Source of the DNA: Leguminivora glycinivorella
Lineage: Eukaryota > Arthropoda > Insecta > Lepidoptera > Tortricidae
Direction of reading: 5' to 3'
Length of the DNA stretch: 64,000 bases
Assembly: GCF_023078275.1 (NCBI RefSeq)
Contig: NC_062971.1
Span: 5,642,001 to 5,706,000, forward strand
This document shows, in pieces, positions 52,746 to 64,000 of this stretch. The notes beneath the pieces were generated by a model, which saw only the letters and a list, made by a program, of their open reading frames with translations, made no database searches and was not told the DNA's origin. Every line of letters begins with the position of its first letter. Position 1 is the stretch's first letter. Position numbers and translations under genes: made by a program.

Positions 52746-53292
52746 TTTGAATGACACATAATAATACTAGAGAGCGGACATGCCGCCGGTGGACTAGCTC
52801 TGTGCGTGATGTGTGCGTGCTTGATGACACGACTCGCTGGTGGTTCGTATGGACATAGACATGGAAATGGATGAGCGTGAATTGCGCAGTAGTATAAGAG
52901 CGTCCATCTTCAAATGCGTGCCATTTTCAATAGAAATCGCCCGACATGTCCAATCTCCTGCCTTATATCTGAGGAATGACGTCATTCTGATTCTTGTACG
53001 AGTTCAAAATGGGCAGAAAGTTTCCAGAAACGTTTATTAATTACGTCGTCACGCCGACACGATTGGGAATCGCGATATAGCACGTTTTCCATATAGATTA
53101 TGTGCTTTCGTTCCTCGTTGACCCATATTTATGTAATCGAGCTCGATTCTTAAACAATGCCAGGGAAATTTTAAATTAATTTATAAGATTCTGAAGTGTT
53201 TCAAACAGGCAATAAATAAAAAGTTTTATTTATTTATACTTCCTCCTATTGTAGTCAGTATGTTACATCCATGCAAGAACTATCATTGTTTT
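52746..53292. other. Gene-free DNA
   Basis: ORF at 52840-53040 (66 codons) has no recognisable domain. Confidence 0.4.
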
Positions 53293-53549
53293 TTAGGGTT
53301 CCGTAGTCAACTAGGAACCCTTATAGTTTCGCCATGTCTGCCCGTCCGTCCGTCCGCCCGCGGATAATCTCTGTGACCGTTAGCACTAGAAAGCTGAAAT
53401 TTGGTACCAATATATTATGTATATCAATCACGCCGACAAAGTAGTAAAATAAAAAGTAGAAAAAAATGTTTTCTTAGGGTAGGATACGGGAAGCTACAGA
53501 ACCCTAGACTGAGCGTGGCCCGACACGCTCTTAGCCGGTGTTTTTAAAT
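53293..53549. repeat. Dispersed repeat 'agggttccgtagtcaac', copy 2
   Basis: Internally deleted relative of 27338-27905, with both ends kept ('gagcgtggcccgacacgc'). Confidence 0.75.
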
Positions 53550-53928
53550 ATTGTTTATGTATGACATACCTCTATATAACTTGACATTATCTTTAGTGGT
53601 ACAAAGTATTATGAAAGTACATATCTCTACCTAGCTATGTATCTCAACTATCAGAAGGTCTTATCGGTTCGGAAATACCGCAGGCGACAATTCATTCCAC
53701 AGTTTAGCTGTGCGGGGCAGGAAGTTGCTTAGTTAGTTAGCTTTTGGTGGGACCAGTGTCTTATTTGACCTTCTTCGGCAAGTCCATCACATCGTCCTCT
53801 GCTACTACATCCTTCCAGTAGTAAGTCTTCTTAGACCGATTTCACATTAACCGATATCGGATGTAGCAAGTATGTTAAACTTCACGGCTGGCGGTTCTAG
53901 ATCAAATTCCAAAACTACGTCAAAGTAA

Positions 53929-54956
53929 AAATAAAAGCGAGTCAGACTCGCCCACCGAGGGTTCCGTACAAACTTTCTTTCAAACTACCTAGTAAAAATA
54001 ATCTCATATTTTCATATAACTCTAATGACTTGACTAGAAGACAAAAGTATAGGCACTAATGAGTATTATAGTGTATAGCGCCATCTCCCGGTCAATTTGC
54101 TAACTAATTTGCGCGACCTGGTTTTTCAGGGATAATTCTTTATAATGTTAACCGATTTAAACAGTTTTTACTTTATTGGACAGAAGATGGTTTACGTAAC
54201 ATCTCGTATTAATTTGAAGTACGATATACATCCGCAAGGGTGGGTAAATTGAAAGTAAAAATCTGAAAAGTTTTTTGTGAATAAAAAAAAAGTATTCAAA
54301 ATACAAACACGATTATATTTTTCCTGTAATATATAGCATAAAACCAATGTTTACTAAAATTTTCATAATTTTTCGTTGGTAAACTTCGGAGATAAGGGGG
54401 GGGGACGGTATTTTTTTTTACATTTTCCTTCAAAACTCTTTTTTTTTCACAACAAAAAAATTATAAAAAATAGCTTATTTACGTTCAATTTGAGCTCTTT
54501 CCAACGATACCCCACTTGACCTAGTAACTTGAAATTTACAGTTTGCCCCCCTTTCATTTTGGCCATTTTCTACAATTAAAATTAATATATTTAAAAAAAT
54601 TATACTTTCTATTTGTAGAGGTTTACAATGTTCACAACTATTCCAAATTTCAAGTTGATAGCATTAGTAGTTCTCGAGATATTTAGGAATGTGACAGACG
54701 GACAGACAGACGGACAGAGTCGCACCATAAGGGTTCCTGGGTGGCTAGCCGAATGGCACGCCGGGGCCAGGCCCCGTAGCCGAATGGCATTTCTCCGACG
54801 CCAAACGAAAGCGATACGCCGCTGGCTCTGTCGCGCCAATACGCAAGCGCGATAGAGATAGATATCTACTAGCGCTTCGTTTCGTGAGCGTTTCGTGAGC
54901 GATTGTGCCATTCGGCTAGCCACCCTGTTGTACCTTTTTGGTACGGAACCCTAAAA
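53929..54956. repeat. Dispersed repeat 'gactcgcccaccgaggg', copy A
   Basis: Begins 'gagtcagactcgcccaccg' 'agggttccgtac' and ends 'tttttggtacggaacccta'. The 54731-54927 stretch is an insertion of the 'tagccgaatggca' element. Copies B (55572-56428) and C (59689-60295, inverted) share the block 'accccacttgacctagtaac'. Confidence 0.8.
54770..54925. mobile_element. Short element 'tagccgaatggca', copy 3
   Basis: Same orientation as 40241-40395, inserted in copy A of the surrounding repeat. Preceded at 54741-54760 by a second short copy of one end, so the insertion is a partial duplicate. Confidence 0.8.
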
Positions 54957-55571
54957 AGGCAACATTCTCAATGCGATCGCGATGTTGTGAAATGAATAAT
55001 CAGCCATATCACCAGTTATTTTTTGTATTTAATTAAGCCCTACATCATTCGTTACCGCGGCTTCTCACAGCAGTTAAAACATTCATACTCGAAAAGCCAC
55101 ATTTCAAACAATTCTCGAAACACATAACATACTCGAATGCCCGGCATTTTGGGTATATTTTAATAATTAGTCGAGCGGATCGCTAAAACGAGCGTTTCCT
55201 TCGAAAACCGTGTAATTGTCGCCACAATTAGTCTGCAAATTAGTCGCGGCACTGCGTGTGGCTCTGAGAAGGACCGACATTCGAATATCTTTATTTCCAT
55301 CTCTATTGCTCTTGCGAGATGCAATATTGGAGTGACAGTATACACGGGTCTCCCTCATTCCCAACTTATACAATCATTTGGCTAGAAAACTGAAGGTTTT
55401 TGGTCTCGAAACTCAGAAAAACTTTGCATTATTGGCAAGACAAATATAAATACCTATACACAACTGGTTGAGGTGAAGTTTTGAATGTGTACGCCTTAAC
55501 AGAGATACAAAGTTTAAGATTGTGTTCTAAGCGAGAACTATATAATACAGGATTGACAAAGCCCATTCCAA

Positions 55572-56428
55572 AAACCGGCCAAGTGCGAGTCGGACTCGCC
55601 CACCGAGGGTTCCGTACAAACTTTCTCTATCTAGTTAAAATAATCTCATCTTTTCATATAACTCTAATGACTTGACTAGAAGACAAAAGTATAGGTACTA
55701 ATGAGTATTATTGTGTAAAGCGCCATCTCTCGGTGAATTCGCTAACAAATTTGCGCCACCTGTATAGTATATTGAGTTTTTCAGGGATATTTCTTTATAA
55801 TGTTAACCGATTTAAACAATTTTTACTTTATTGGAAAGAAGATAGTTTACGTAACATCTTATATTAATTTGAAGTACGATATACATCCTCAAGGGTGGGT
55901 AAATTGAAAGTAAAAATTTGATAAGTTTTTTGTGAATTAAAAAAAAAGTTTTTAAAATACAAACACAATTATATTTTTCCTGTAATATTTGGCATAAAAC
56001 CAATGTTTTCTAAAATTTTCATAATTTTTCGTTGGTAAACTTCGGAGATAAGGGGGGGAACGGTATTTTTTTTTTTACATTTTCCTTCAAAATTCTTTTT
56101 TTTTCTACAACAAAAAAATTGTAAAAAATAGTTTATTTACGTTCAATTGGCGCTCTTTCTAACGATACCCCACTTGACCTAGTAACTTGAAATTTACAGT
56201 TTGCCCCCCTTTCATTTCTGCCATTTTCTACAATTAAAATTAATATATTTAAAAAAAATCTACGTTCTATTTGTAGAGGTTTACAATGTTCATAACTATT
56301 CCAAATTTCAAGTTGATAGCGTTAGTAGTTCTCGAGATATTTAGGAATGTGACAGACGGACAGACAGACGGACAGAGTCGCACCATAAGGGTTCCTGTTG
56401 TACCTTTTTGGTACGGAACCCTAAAAAT
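55572..56428. repeat. Dispersed repeat 'gactcgcccaccgaggg', copy B
   Basis: Uninterrupted 857-bp copy from 'ccggccaagtgcgagtcgg' to 'cggaaccctaaaaa'. Serves as the empty-site reference for the insertion in copy A. Confidence 0.8.
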
Positions 56429-57162
56429 GTACCCCTGAAATGTATGGGCTTCTTAGGCCTAAAACTAGATGGCGCTGTTTCGCAGCCTGACAGTTGTGAC
56501 AGAACAAGCATTTGATTCGTGGTCTTGTTCTTGTTTTTTTTTCTTAAATAATACTTACATTGTCAAGGCAACTGGAGACTTCTTTGCTCGACCCTTGGAA
56601 AGCATTCATCCAACGTTATTTCACTGGATATTTTAAGTAAATTCACTGTGGTACTTGTCCGCATGTCTTATCATATTATCTCACATAAAATTCACTATTA
56701 TTTGATGCAAAACAGGTTGGGAAAGTTTATTTACCAACAAGCTACGTTCACATGGACGGAATACTGACACTGACAGTTGTCAACTGAGTGGCGTTCCAAT
56801 ATTGCATCTTGGTTTCAAATACAGGTCAGGAAAGTTGACAATGATTAATTTTGAAACATATTGTCTGAAAAATATTTAGAATGCAATATTTAATGTAACA
56901 TTTAGAAAGAAATCTGATATTTTGCCTCAAATTCGATTTACAAAACTGGTTAAAAACCTTTGATAAAGTAATATTTGCACATTTATATTTACCACAACAT
57001 AAAATGTTTCATTACGTACTAGGAATCAATAAAAGATATCTCCATCTCTCTCTAAAACACGTGCAATCATGCAGATGTTACTACTAATAGGTAAACAATT
57101 ATTTGCTGAGAGAACATGAACGTTAAATGTATAAGGCGTACGGCTTAGTAAACAAAGCAGTT

Positions 57163-57413
57163 ATGTCCCAATTATGTCCCAAGTCCCAATTATATCCCAA
57201 TTACGTCCCAGTTACGTCCCAATTATATCCCAAGTATGTCCCAGTTGTATCCCAATTATGTCCCAAGTCCCAGTTACGTCCCAATTATATCCCAAGTATG
57301 TCCCAGTTGTATCCCAGGTATGTCCCAATTATGTCCCATGTCCCAATTACGTCCCAGAAATGTCCCAGTTACATCCCAATTATATCCCAATTGTGTCCCA
57401 ATTATGTCTCAAA
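57163..57413 (+). repeat. Minisatellite, unit about 11-12 bp 'tatgtcccaat'
   Basis: About 20 units with substitutions at a few positions (atatcccaa, acgtcccag, atgtcccat). All three frames stay open and read SQLYPNYVPV-type repeats, which I treat as an artefact of the unit. Confidence 0.9.
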
Positions 57414-57420
57414 TAGTTAC

Positions 57421-57508
57421 TATAAAAGGGTCGAATCAAGTCGACACGCGTCATTCTTCAAATATCAACGAGACTAACAGTGTCCCTGGCTATCGTGTAT
57501 TATACTGG
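57421..57508 (+). promoter_or_regulatory. TATA-type promoter and possible first exon
   Basis: tataaaag at 57421 is followed about 30 bp later by an Inr-like tcattc (57450), and a strong donor ctg|gtaagtg at 57509. It follows the minisatellite directly. Downstream short ORFs (58004-58189, about 61 codons; 58258-58395) are not recognised. It may be the promoter of an old LTR element or of a non-coding transcript. Confidence 0.4.
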
Positions 57509-59688
57509 TAAGTGAAGTTATTCTGCTATTGTTTCTCTGTTTGTATTTACTTGGAAATTATTCTAAGTGATTGTAAACTTTGAAATTGTGTCTCTGTTTG
57601 GTTGTGCGAAGACAATATCTTTGTACAGTTGAACTTAGGCTTGTAGTGGAATTGCTTTACTGTCAGTTGGGGGTTATTTTAGTGTTCTATTTATAGTGTA
57701 GTGTTACATTTTAATTAAGTGTAGAGTTATTTGTAGTTTAACGTGTATAGTGAAGTTTCTACGCTGTGATTTCCTAAGTGTCATTAAGCAATACAAAGAC
57801 TGGGTCGATGTATGGCTGAGATTTGGGAAAGCGTCTGTGTTTGATTTTATAGGAAGTGATTCTTGTAAAGTTAAGCCCAGATCATAGTAATTAAAGGAAA
57901 TTTCACTTGTCGGTTTATTTATGTGATTTTACAAAGAGTTGTGTTAGTAAAATTGAATTTAGTTTTTTGTGGGGTTATTTTGCTATTTTACTAAGCCAGG
58001 TCATTGCTTGGGCAGACAGTTTGCCCGACTAAGCGCTTCTTACCTAACGGTGCCAAAAAGGAGCGATTAGGAGTCTTTTGTTCCAAGTCTGAGGAGGCTT
58101 GGCGTCTTTTTTATACTTACAAAAGGCGAACATTCCTCCCTGGTCTCAAGGTCCAGCTGCTAGATGGAAGTGAGGACTTTCGCGATTGAAGAAAGACATT
58201 AGGAGTAATCCTTGCTCACTGAAGTCAGCAGTAATTGAGGCTAGGTCTTGTATTATATATATTTATTTACTCGGTGCTCTGGGTCACGATGGTGCTGGTT
58301 GCTGGGGAATTTCAGTTGTGATTGATCCATACCTAAACGACAAAGTTTTGATCGCAGCTGGGTCTCCTCAAGTGACTGGTGTTGGTGTGTCCTAGAATAC
58401 TGGATATATACACAGATAGGGCGGTCTACTCTCTGCTACCTAGTCTGCGGACGCAGAGGGGGGGATCAGAACACAAGCCTATAGGTTGCCTATCTCAGCT
58501 TCGCTGGCTGAACTGTACAGTTCTAGTAGGGATACACTTGTGCATATTCTGAACTCAAGATCTATGGTAAGTGATGATCTGTGGTTCAGATATGCTAGAG
58601 TAGGGAAATAGATAGGATTAGGGTAACGTCACACACTATTTCTATGAAATTAGGGTTGTTTTACGATTGGTCTTGAAGTATAATTGATAGGCGTGTATTT
58701 CTATGGATTAAATGGACTTTAAATGTGGTGTTTACTATCTTAAAATATGTGGTAAACTGGTAATTCATAAAATCTTTTAATACTTAATTTATCTGAGTGT
58801 AATTAATAATTGTGGTAGCAATTTCTGATCTCTCGGTGTAGCTGCGGAACGCTAAGTGTTGCTAACTGGTTATTCAAGGTAAATTCTATCAAATTGGCTA
58901 GGGAAACAAACTGTCTTTGGAATAAAAGGATTGTTTGTTATAGGGTCCAGTGGCATGCGAGCGCCGTCCACTGATGGAAAGTCAAAAGCTTAAAAAAGTT
59001 AGTAGACTTACTTAGTTCTCATAAAAGTTAGCGACTACTCGGTGTTTCGTTGAAACATTAGAAGGATCGAGAAGTTATGGTCTATTAGCAGTATTGGGGA
59101 AAGGGGGTTTAGCTAGGGAAGTACAAACAAAACAAAAGGGGGGTTAGTTCGTAGATAGATAGCCCTTCAGGCTTACTTGCTTAGGATCCTGATAAAGTGG
59201 TTTGGTCAGGTCAGGGGTCCCATACCGTATCGCAAGCCCTTGCCCAAGCCGGGACCACTAATAAGGCGTAGCGGATGATTACAAAAATATTTTAAATATT
59301 CATTTTCTAAGTGCTGCAATAAACTAGTTCAAAAACCAAAATATTTACATTACATCATTATTCTTATTATAACTTCCTATTCCTGTAACGTTTTAAATTA
59401 TATTATGCTCTGACAACAGGTTATTTATATTTACAAACTAAAAAATAACTAGAGTTCAAAATATAGTCGTTACTCATTAAAGGATCTGGGTTATCGCGGT
59501 TCACATCGAAGGATTCTACATACTCGCACTAGACGATGATGAAGGCCAAATTTACGGGGTATATTTAAAGGGAGGTTATCCATACTGTTGGTTAGTCAAG
59601 TAAGTAAGTAAATAAGTAAGGTGAGCGGCGGTTTAGTTACACAGTGGCCAAAATCATATTTTCCCCAAAATATTTTTGCGTGTTTTTG
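57509..59688. other. Unclassified low-copy sequence downstream of the promoter
   Basis: Plus-strand ORF fragments at 57998-58189 (LLGQTVCPTKRFLPNGAKKE...LLDGSEDFRD) and 58258-58395 (LLGALGHDGAGCWGISVVID) look less random than the surroundings. I know no family for them. G-runs at 59100-59145 and 'gtaagtaagtaa' repeats at 59600 are also present. Confidence 0.35.
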
Positions 59689-60295
59689 TTTTTAGGGTTC
59701 CGTACCAAAAAGGTACAACAGGAACCCTTATGGTGCGACTCTGTCCGTCTGTCTGTCCGTCTGTCACATTGTTAAATATCTCGAGAATGACTTATGCTAT
59801 CGATATGAAATTTGGAATAGTTATAAACATTGTGAACCTCTACAAGTTGAAAGATTTTTTTTTAATTAATTAATATAAATGATAGAAAATGGCCAAAATT
59901 AAAGGGGGGCAAACTGAAAATTTCAAGTAACTAGGTCAAGTGGGGTATCGTTAGAAAGAGCTCAAACTGTACATATCAAAACTATTTTTTATAATTTTTT
60001 TGTTTTGGAAAAAAACATTTTTTTGAAGGAAAATGTAAAAAAAATACCGTCCCCCCCCCCCTTCCGAAGGGGGGGCGGACTTCCCCATCATCTCCGAAGT
60101 TTACCAACATAAATTTATGAAATTTTCACCAAACATGGCTATTATAATGAACATTACAGGAAAAATAAAATAGTACACGTATCTTGAAAACTTTTTTTTT
60201 AATTTATAAAAAACCTTTCAGATTTACATTTTCAATTTCAACACCCTTGCGGGTGTTTATTGTACGTGTATTTTTTAACAAAATAACAATGAAAT
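59689..60295. repeat. Dispersed repeat 'gactcgcccaccgaggg', copy C (inverted)
   Basis: Reverse orientation, from 'tagggttccgtaccaaaaa' to about 'acacccttgcgggtgt', truncated before the 'cgcccaccg' end. Confidence 0.7.
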
Positions 60296-60473
60296 TACCT
60301 GCTTTCAAATAGAGGAAAAATGGTTAAAATCGGTTCACGCAATAAACAATTATTCCATAAAAATCATCCGCCATACTAGCTCGCGCGCATTAGTTTACTC
60401 AATTTGCCGATAGATGTCGCTGTACGTTGAACGCTCATTTCCTACGTTGAACGCTAATTTTCTGAATTCGAAC

Positions 60474-60725
60474 GACGTGAGATTCGAAAATCGGCCCCCT
60501 GGACGTGTCTGGGCTCATTCTTCTCAGAATCACGAGCTGATTCGATCCCGACGATAAAAAAATGTGTCCTAATTTCACGATTTTAGTATGAACTAGTATT
60601 GGAAACTCGAATTTTGTATAGAATATTTGGGACACATTTTTTTGTCGTCGGGATTGAATCAGCTCGTGATTTTGAGAAGAATGAGCCCAAACACGTCCAG
60701 ATCTGGTGAAATTCGATATTTTCGA
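60474..60725. repeat. Imperfect long inverted repeat
   Basis: Arms 60474-60575 and 60624-60725: 'gggctcattcttctcagaat' against 'attttgagaagaatgagccc', and 'gtcgggattgaatcagctcg'. Arms differ at several positions, unlike those at 1142 and 51263. Confidence 0.75.
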
Positions 60726-61004
60726 GATTTATTTTGGAAAACGCCCTGCTAATTATATTCTTTGCGTAATCTTACCCAGGCTACCTAGGCTAATTAAGTC
60801 TGAATAAGTAATATATACTCCAGTACCTTAAGAACAGTAGTTGCGACAAAACGAAATTTGCATAAACGTCTGACCGATTTGCGCAGTTTGCTTTCACTCA
60901 GATGTTTATTCCAGTGGTGATAAAATTGATAAATACAGGTTGTCCAGCGACAGATTATTGACAATAAATTACAAGCTTATTTTGACTTGTAATTTTTTTT
61001 TCCC

Positions 61005-61255
61005 CTCACTAGCTCGGAAACACGTGTTTTGTCCTTTAATACCAGCGGGTAAAAACGCATTTTATCCACTAGTTGGTAAAGTAATTTGAACTTGAATAAA
61101 GTCAAATTAACTGCTTTAAAATTGATAAAAGTAGGTGAATCTAGTAATAAAGATGTGGAACCTGTGGAACTACTGGAAGCAGTGATAAACGCATTTTTTG
61201 CGTTGTAGTTTCCTCGCTACAGTGAGGGGAAAAGTTTTGTGTTACACTCGGGTGC
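61005..61255. repeat. Dispersed repeat 'ctcactagctcg', copy 2
   Basis: Matches 35670-35945, including 'cacgtgttttgtcctttaat' and 'gtggaactactggaagcag'. Confidence 0.75.
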
Positions 61256-61261
61256 AATAGT

Positions 61262-61400
61262 ACATTACATCAGAGGCCGGGAAAATGAGGATTTCCGGCC
61301 AAGTGGGTATATACGGCCGAGCGAGCGTGCGAGCGAGGCCGGATAGAGATATGAGGCCGGAAATCCGTTTTCACGCCGAGGCATGTATAGTGCTTTTCTC
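61262..61400. repeat. GC-rich 'gaggccgg' repeat
   Basis: Contains 'gaggccgggaaaatgagg', 'gcgagcgtgcgagcgagg' and 'gaggccggaaatccg'; ends are inverted, suggesting a small MITE. Confidence 0.5.
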
Positions 61401-62847
61401 AAACATACAATGAAATAAAAAAAATGCTCTAAAGGACAATATCGTCCCATTAATGCAAATACCGACTAAGTGACTTTTTGACGAAATCGAGTTTTTAGCA
61501 CCTATAGAATAAGGTTTTCAAGGGCTACAATATGTTAAAACCCATGTGTTGATACGACGCTGCATTCAAAAGATAGCTTTCGCATAAAGTTACTTAATAG
61601 TCAATTTGTTGCATTATAAACTGCCAGAATGTGATATGAATATTTAATATAAACTTTTATGCTTTATCCGCCAAGTAGAACCTTTTAATGGTGTATAGTG
61701 TTTTTTTGCATTTTAACATTTTGTTAAAGTAGCCATCTTATGTTCTACAAAAAAGTTTAATGTGTACATATTTGATTTTTGCAAATAAAACTATCAACAA
61801 AATTCTTTATTTTAAGTCAGGCTAAATACACCAAATGTCTTTAAGATGTTTTTCCAGAAGATGTTTGTTTACAAACATCAGCAATGTCATTCTACCAAAA
61901 AGTTGTATAGGGACTATAATTGGTTTTGCATGTGATGTGACAAAGGAAAGGATAACGGTCTATTACTGCAAATATCGACTATGTGTAGATAGGCGATTTT
62001 GAGATAATGCGGTTTTAAAGTTTGAAGGTACGTTTTATATAAAAACATGAAGAAATGAACGTTATGTGTATGGCATTTTAAAACCTATATTTTTTTGTTT
62101 ACTACTTTGTCGTATATATATTCAGAATGTATTTAGTTGGCGATCAAATACGATTTAATGAAACAGTCGAATACCTACTTAGTTGGTTTTTCCTGTAGAA
62201 ATAAATGTTTGCATATTTCTCTTCTTTATACATATAAACCATTGTTTGTCTTAAATTAAGCTTCGTTTTTCATATGATGTTCTCGTGATTAGCAAAAAGT
62301 GCGTTGAGAACCTCCTCCTTTTTTTGAAATCGATTAAAAATACAATAACACAAACGGTTTAAGCTGAAGGAATCGAATTTAGTGTAATTTTATGTTTCAT
62401 AACTTCGATGACCGTTACTAATTATAGTGTTATATTTAAATCAAATCTTTTTTGCCACTTCACCGACTGGTAAAGGCTCTCTTAGTTCTTCGAAAACGGA
62501 CGAGAGAGTTGCATTTTATCCACAAAATCTTGTGGATTGCATTAGTGCAAAGTTATTTCATACTAATTTTAATTTGGTAACCTAAGCTGGTTGGCAAATA
62601 ACCTGAAATATCCCGGGTAATAATTGTAAGTTAGCCAGTAAGCTAATATAGTCAGTAGTTTTTAAGAATATAGTACGCTCGAAATAGGCAACTGTTGATA
62701 GGTACTGTATTTCCTGTATATCATACCATCTTATGTACTCAGTTAATTATGAATAAACTTTACTTTACTTTACTTACTGGTATACCTACGGTACGAGTAG
62801 ACTTCAGATGTCACAACTGTGTACCACTTCACCAACTGCAGTATTAA
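61401..62847. other. Gene-free AT-rich DNA
   Basis: A piece of the 700-1141 repeat lies at 62301-62340, and a LINE-like 3' tail (tttac)n at about 62756-62777. No gene. Confidence 0.45.
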
Positions 62848-62996
62848 CGTCGTGGCTTGCGTGGGCGACGGTCGCGCGATGGTCGCGCGACGGCGATGCG
62901 ATGCATACGAAATCAAACCTTATCGATATGGAAGTAGACGATGCGATGAGACGCGACGGCGACGGTCGCGCGTAGTCGCCCACGCAAGACACGGCG
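62848..62996. mobile_element. PIF/Harbinger-like MITE, copy 2
   Basis: 149 bp, ends cgtcgtggcttgcgtgg and ccacgcaagacacggcg, TAA on both sides (62845-62847, 62997-62999). Interior shares 'aaatcaaaccttatcgata' with copy 1. Confidence 0.75.
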
Positions 62997-64000
62997 TAAG
63001 TGATTAAAACCACCCATGGTACTCTTTAGGTATGAAATCTCTGTCACAAAGGCTGCATAAAGCCTTGAGGACACTTAAAAGGTGGAGTCGAGCAGCGTCG
63101 AATTGAGCCCTGCATACATTTATAATGAACGATGAATCCGATTCGACGCGTCGCTAATGGACGTAGTTTCATAAGAAATGCAGAAGGCGAATTAATGAGA
63201 TTCGACTCGGCGAGCTTAGTGGGCACCAGGCTTAAGTCATGTCGAGATCTAGATTTAGCACAAGGCAAGGAAATCAACGCCACAAATTGAACTCCAGTTC
63301 AATAGAACCACCTCAAACCTCTTAACGTATCATACCATATATCTATCTTGGTCTAAAGCTCGATAAACAACTAGCTATCTCTGCGTTCAAGAAAATGGAC
63401 TTACGCAGACTTTTTGACAAAGGTATCATAATTAAATAGTACCATGAGTGCTTCCAATCACTTAATACCTAGTTAGTCTAGCATTGTCAGCCGTGATACG
63501 GATGTGTTTGTATCGAATTCCACCAGCGATGAAGATGTTTTTTAATAACTTTTTATCACTCTTGCGCAGTAAGTGTGCAATCGCACGCAGGCGTATTAGA
63601 AGTAAAAGAAAAAACTTTTGTTTAAAGTGTTTAAATTTGTATTTTGGACTACCATAAATACTTTTTTATCTTTTTATTGCAAGTGTGATGAAAAACACTG
63701 CGTGTAACTGGGGGCGTAGGAATATTGCAAACATGATTGCTTTAAATCGCCCCAGAAACCTATGTAATTACCGTTACACATTACTTTTTCTTACTTATTA
63801 CCTCATCTACGCCTACATTTTAGTGACTTTGGCGTAAATGATTACTACAAAACTTTAAATAAACTATTACTTCAGGTTATTGAGCGTACAAAAACTATTT
63901 ACCTATATTAAATGTAACAGTGTAGATAGTGAAATTTTGGACATAAATTATGGCGGACTTCAGATTGCCGCGACAGTGAACTAGTATGTAGTAAGTACCT
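62997..64000. other. Gene-free DNA to window end
   Basis: No supported gene. A GC-richer block near 63075-63240 with 'gagtcgagcagcgtcgaatt' and 'attcgactcggcgagc' inverted may be another MITE. Confidence 0.4.

Noticed and set aside
57163..57413. CRISPR-like array
   Set aside because: Units are contiguous 11-12-bp variants without spacers, in an animal genome: a minisatellite.
57127..57511. Three overlapping ORFs with SQLYPNYVP-type repeats
   Set aside because: All frames remain open because of the minisatellite unit; not evidence of a protein.

Overview
The window is animal nuclear DNA, almost certainly from a moth or butterfly. The genes have introns with GT-AG junctions, the base composition is AT-rich, and the intergenic DNA is packed with repeat types familiar from Lepidoptera: tRNA-derived SINEs, fold-back MITEs, a CR1/L2-like LINE and a copia element. 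The assignment to Lepidoptera rests on recognising these repeats by eye, not on a search. All junctions given here are conceptual, read from splice signals, codon phase and protein-family similarity.

Region 1 (1-16.44 kb, minus strand) is the 5' two thirds of Mcm2, the replicative helicase subunit. Twelve coding exons run from an ATG-only exon at 16289-16291 to the Walker B exon at 242-409; the 3' exons lie beyond the left edge. Its introns hold a perfect long inverted repeat (1142-1543), a truncated second copy of exon 9 (2185-2346), LINE and SINE fragments and several MITEs. Intron 1 carries a 4.7-kb Ty1/copia element (11465-16176) with apparently identical LTRs, inserted 15 bp from the exon 2 acceptor. 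A TTTCGCGC E2F-type site lies just upstream of the Mcm2 5' UTR.

Region 2 (16.8-25.7 kb) is the other gene block. Pam16/Tim16 (16862-17245, plus) is divergent from Mcm2 and sits on a single coding exon. TMEM169 (18148-20133, minus) is convergent with Pam16. An HSD17B10/scully-type short-chain dehydrogenase (20600-25688, plus) is divergent from TMEM169 across about 470 bp. That dehydrogenase keeps the NAD-binding motifs and the active-site Ser but has Ile and Thr where the catalytic Tyr and Lys should be, so it looks like a pseudoenzyme.

Region 3 (25.7-64 kb) contains no host gene I can defend. It is layered mobile DNA: a solo LTR inside a SINE-like repeat (31693-31974), a Tc1/mariner-like non-autonomous element (32690-33458), nested fold-backs (34.4-36.1 kb), a near full-length LINE with two ORFs (40864-46005), a deleted hAT element (46672-48175), a LINE fragment nested in a SINE (51.65-52.5 kb), three copies of a 0.6-1.0-kb repeat, and a minisatellite next to a TATA-type promoter (57.16-57.5 kb). 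The LINE 3' UTR contains at least five degenerate copies of a small hairpin whose stems change in a compensatory way. That array and the catalytic-site loss in the dehydrogenase are the most unusual signals in the window.
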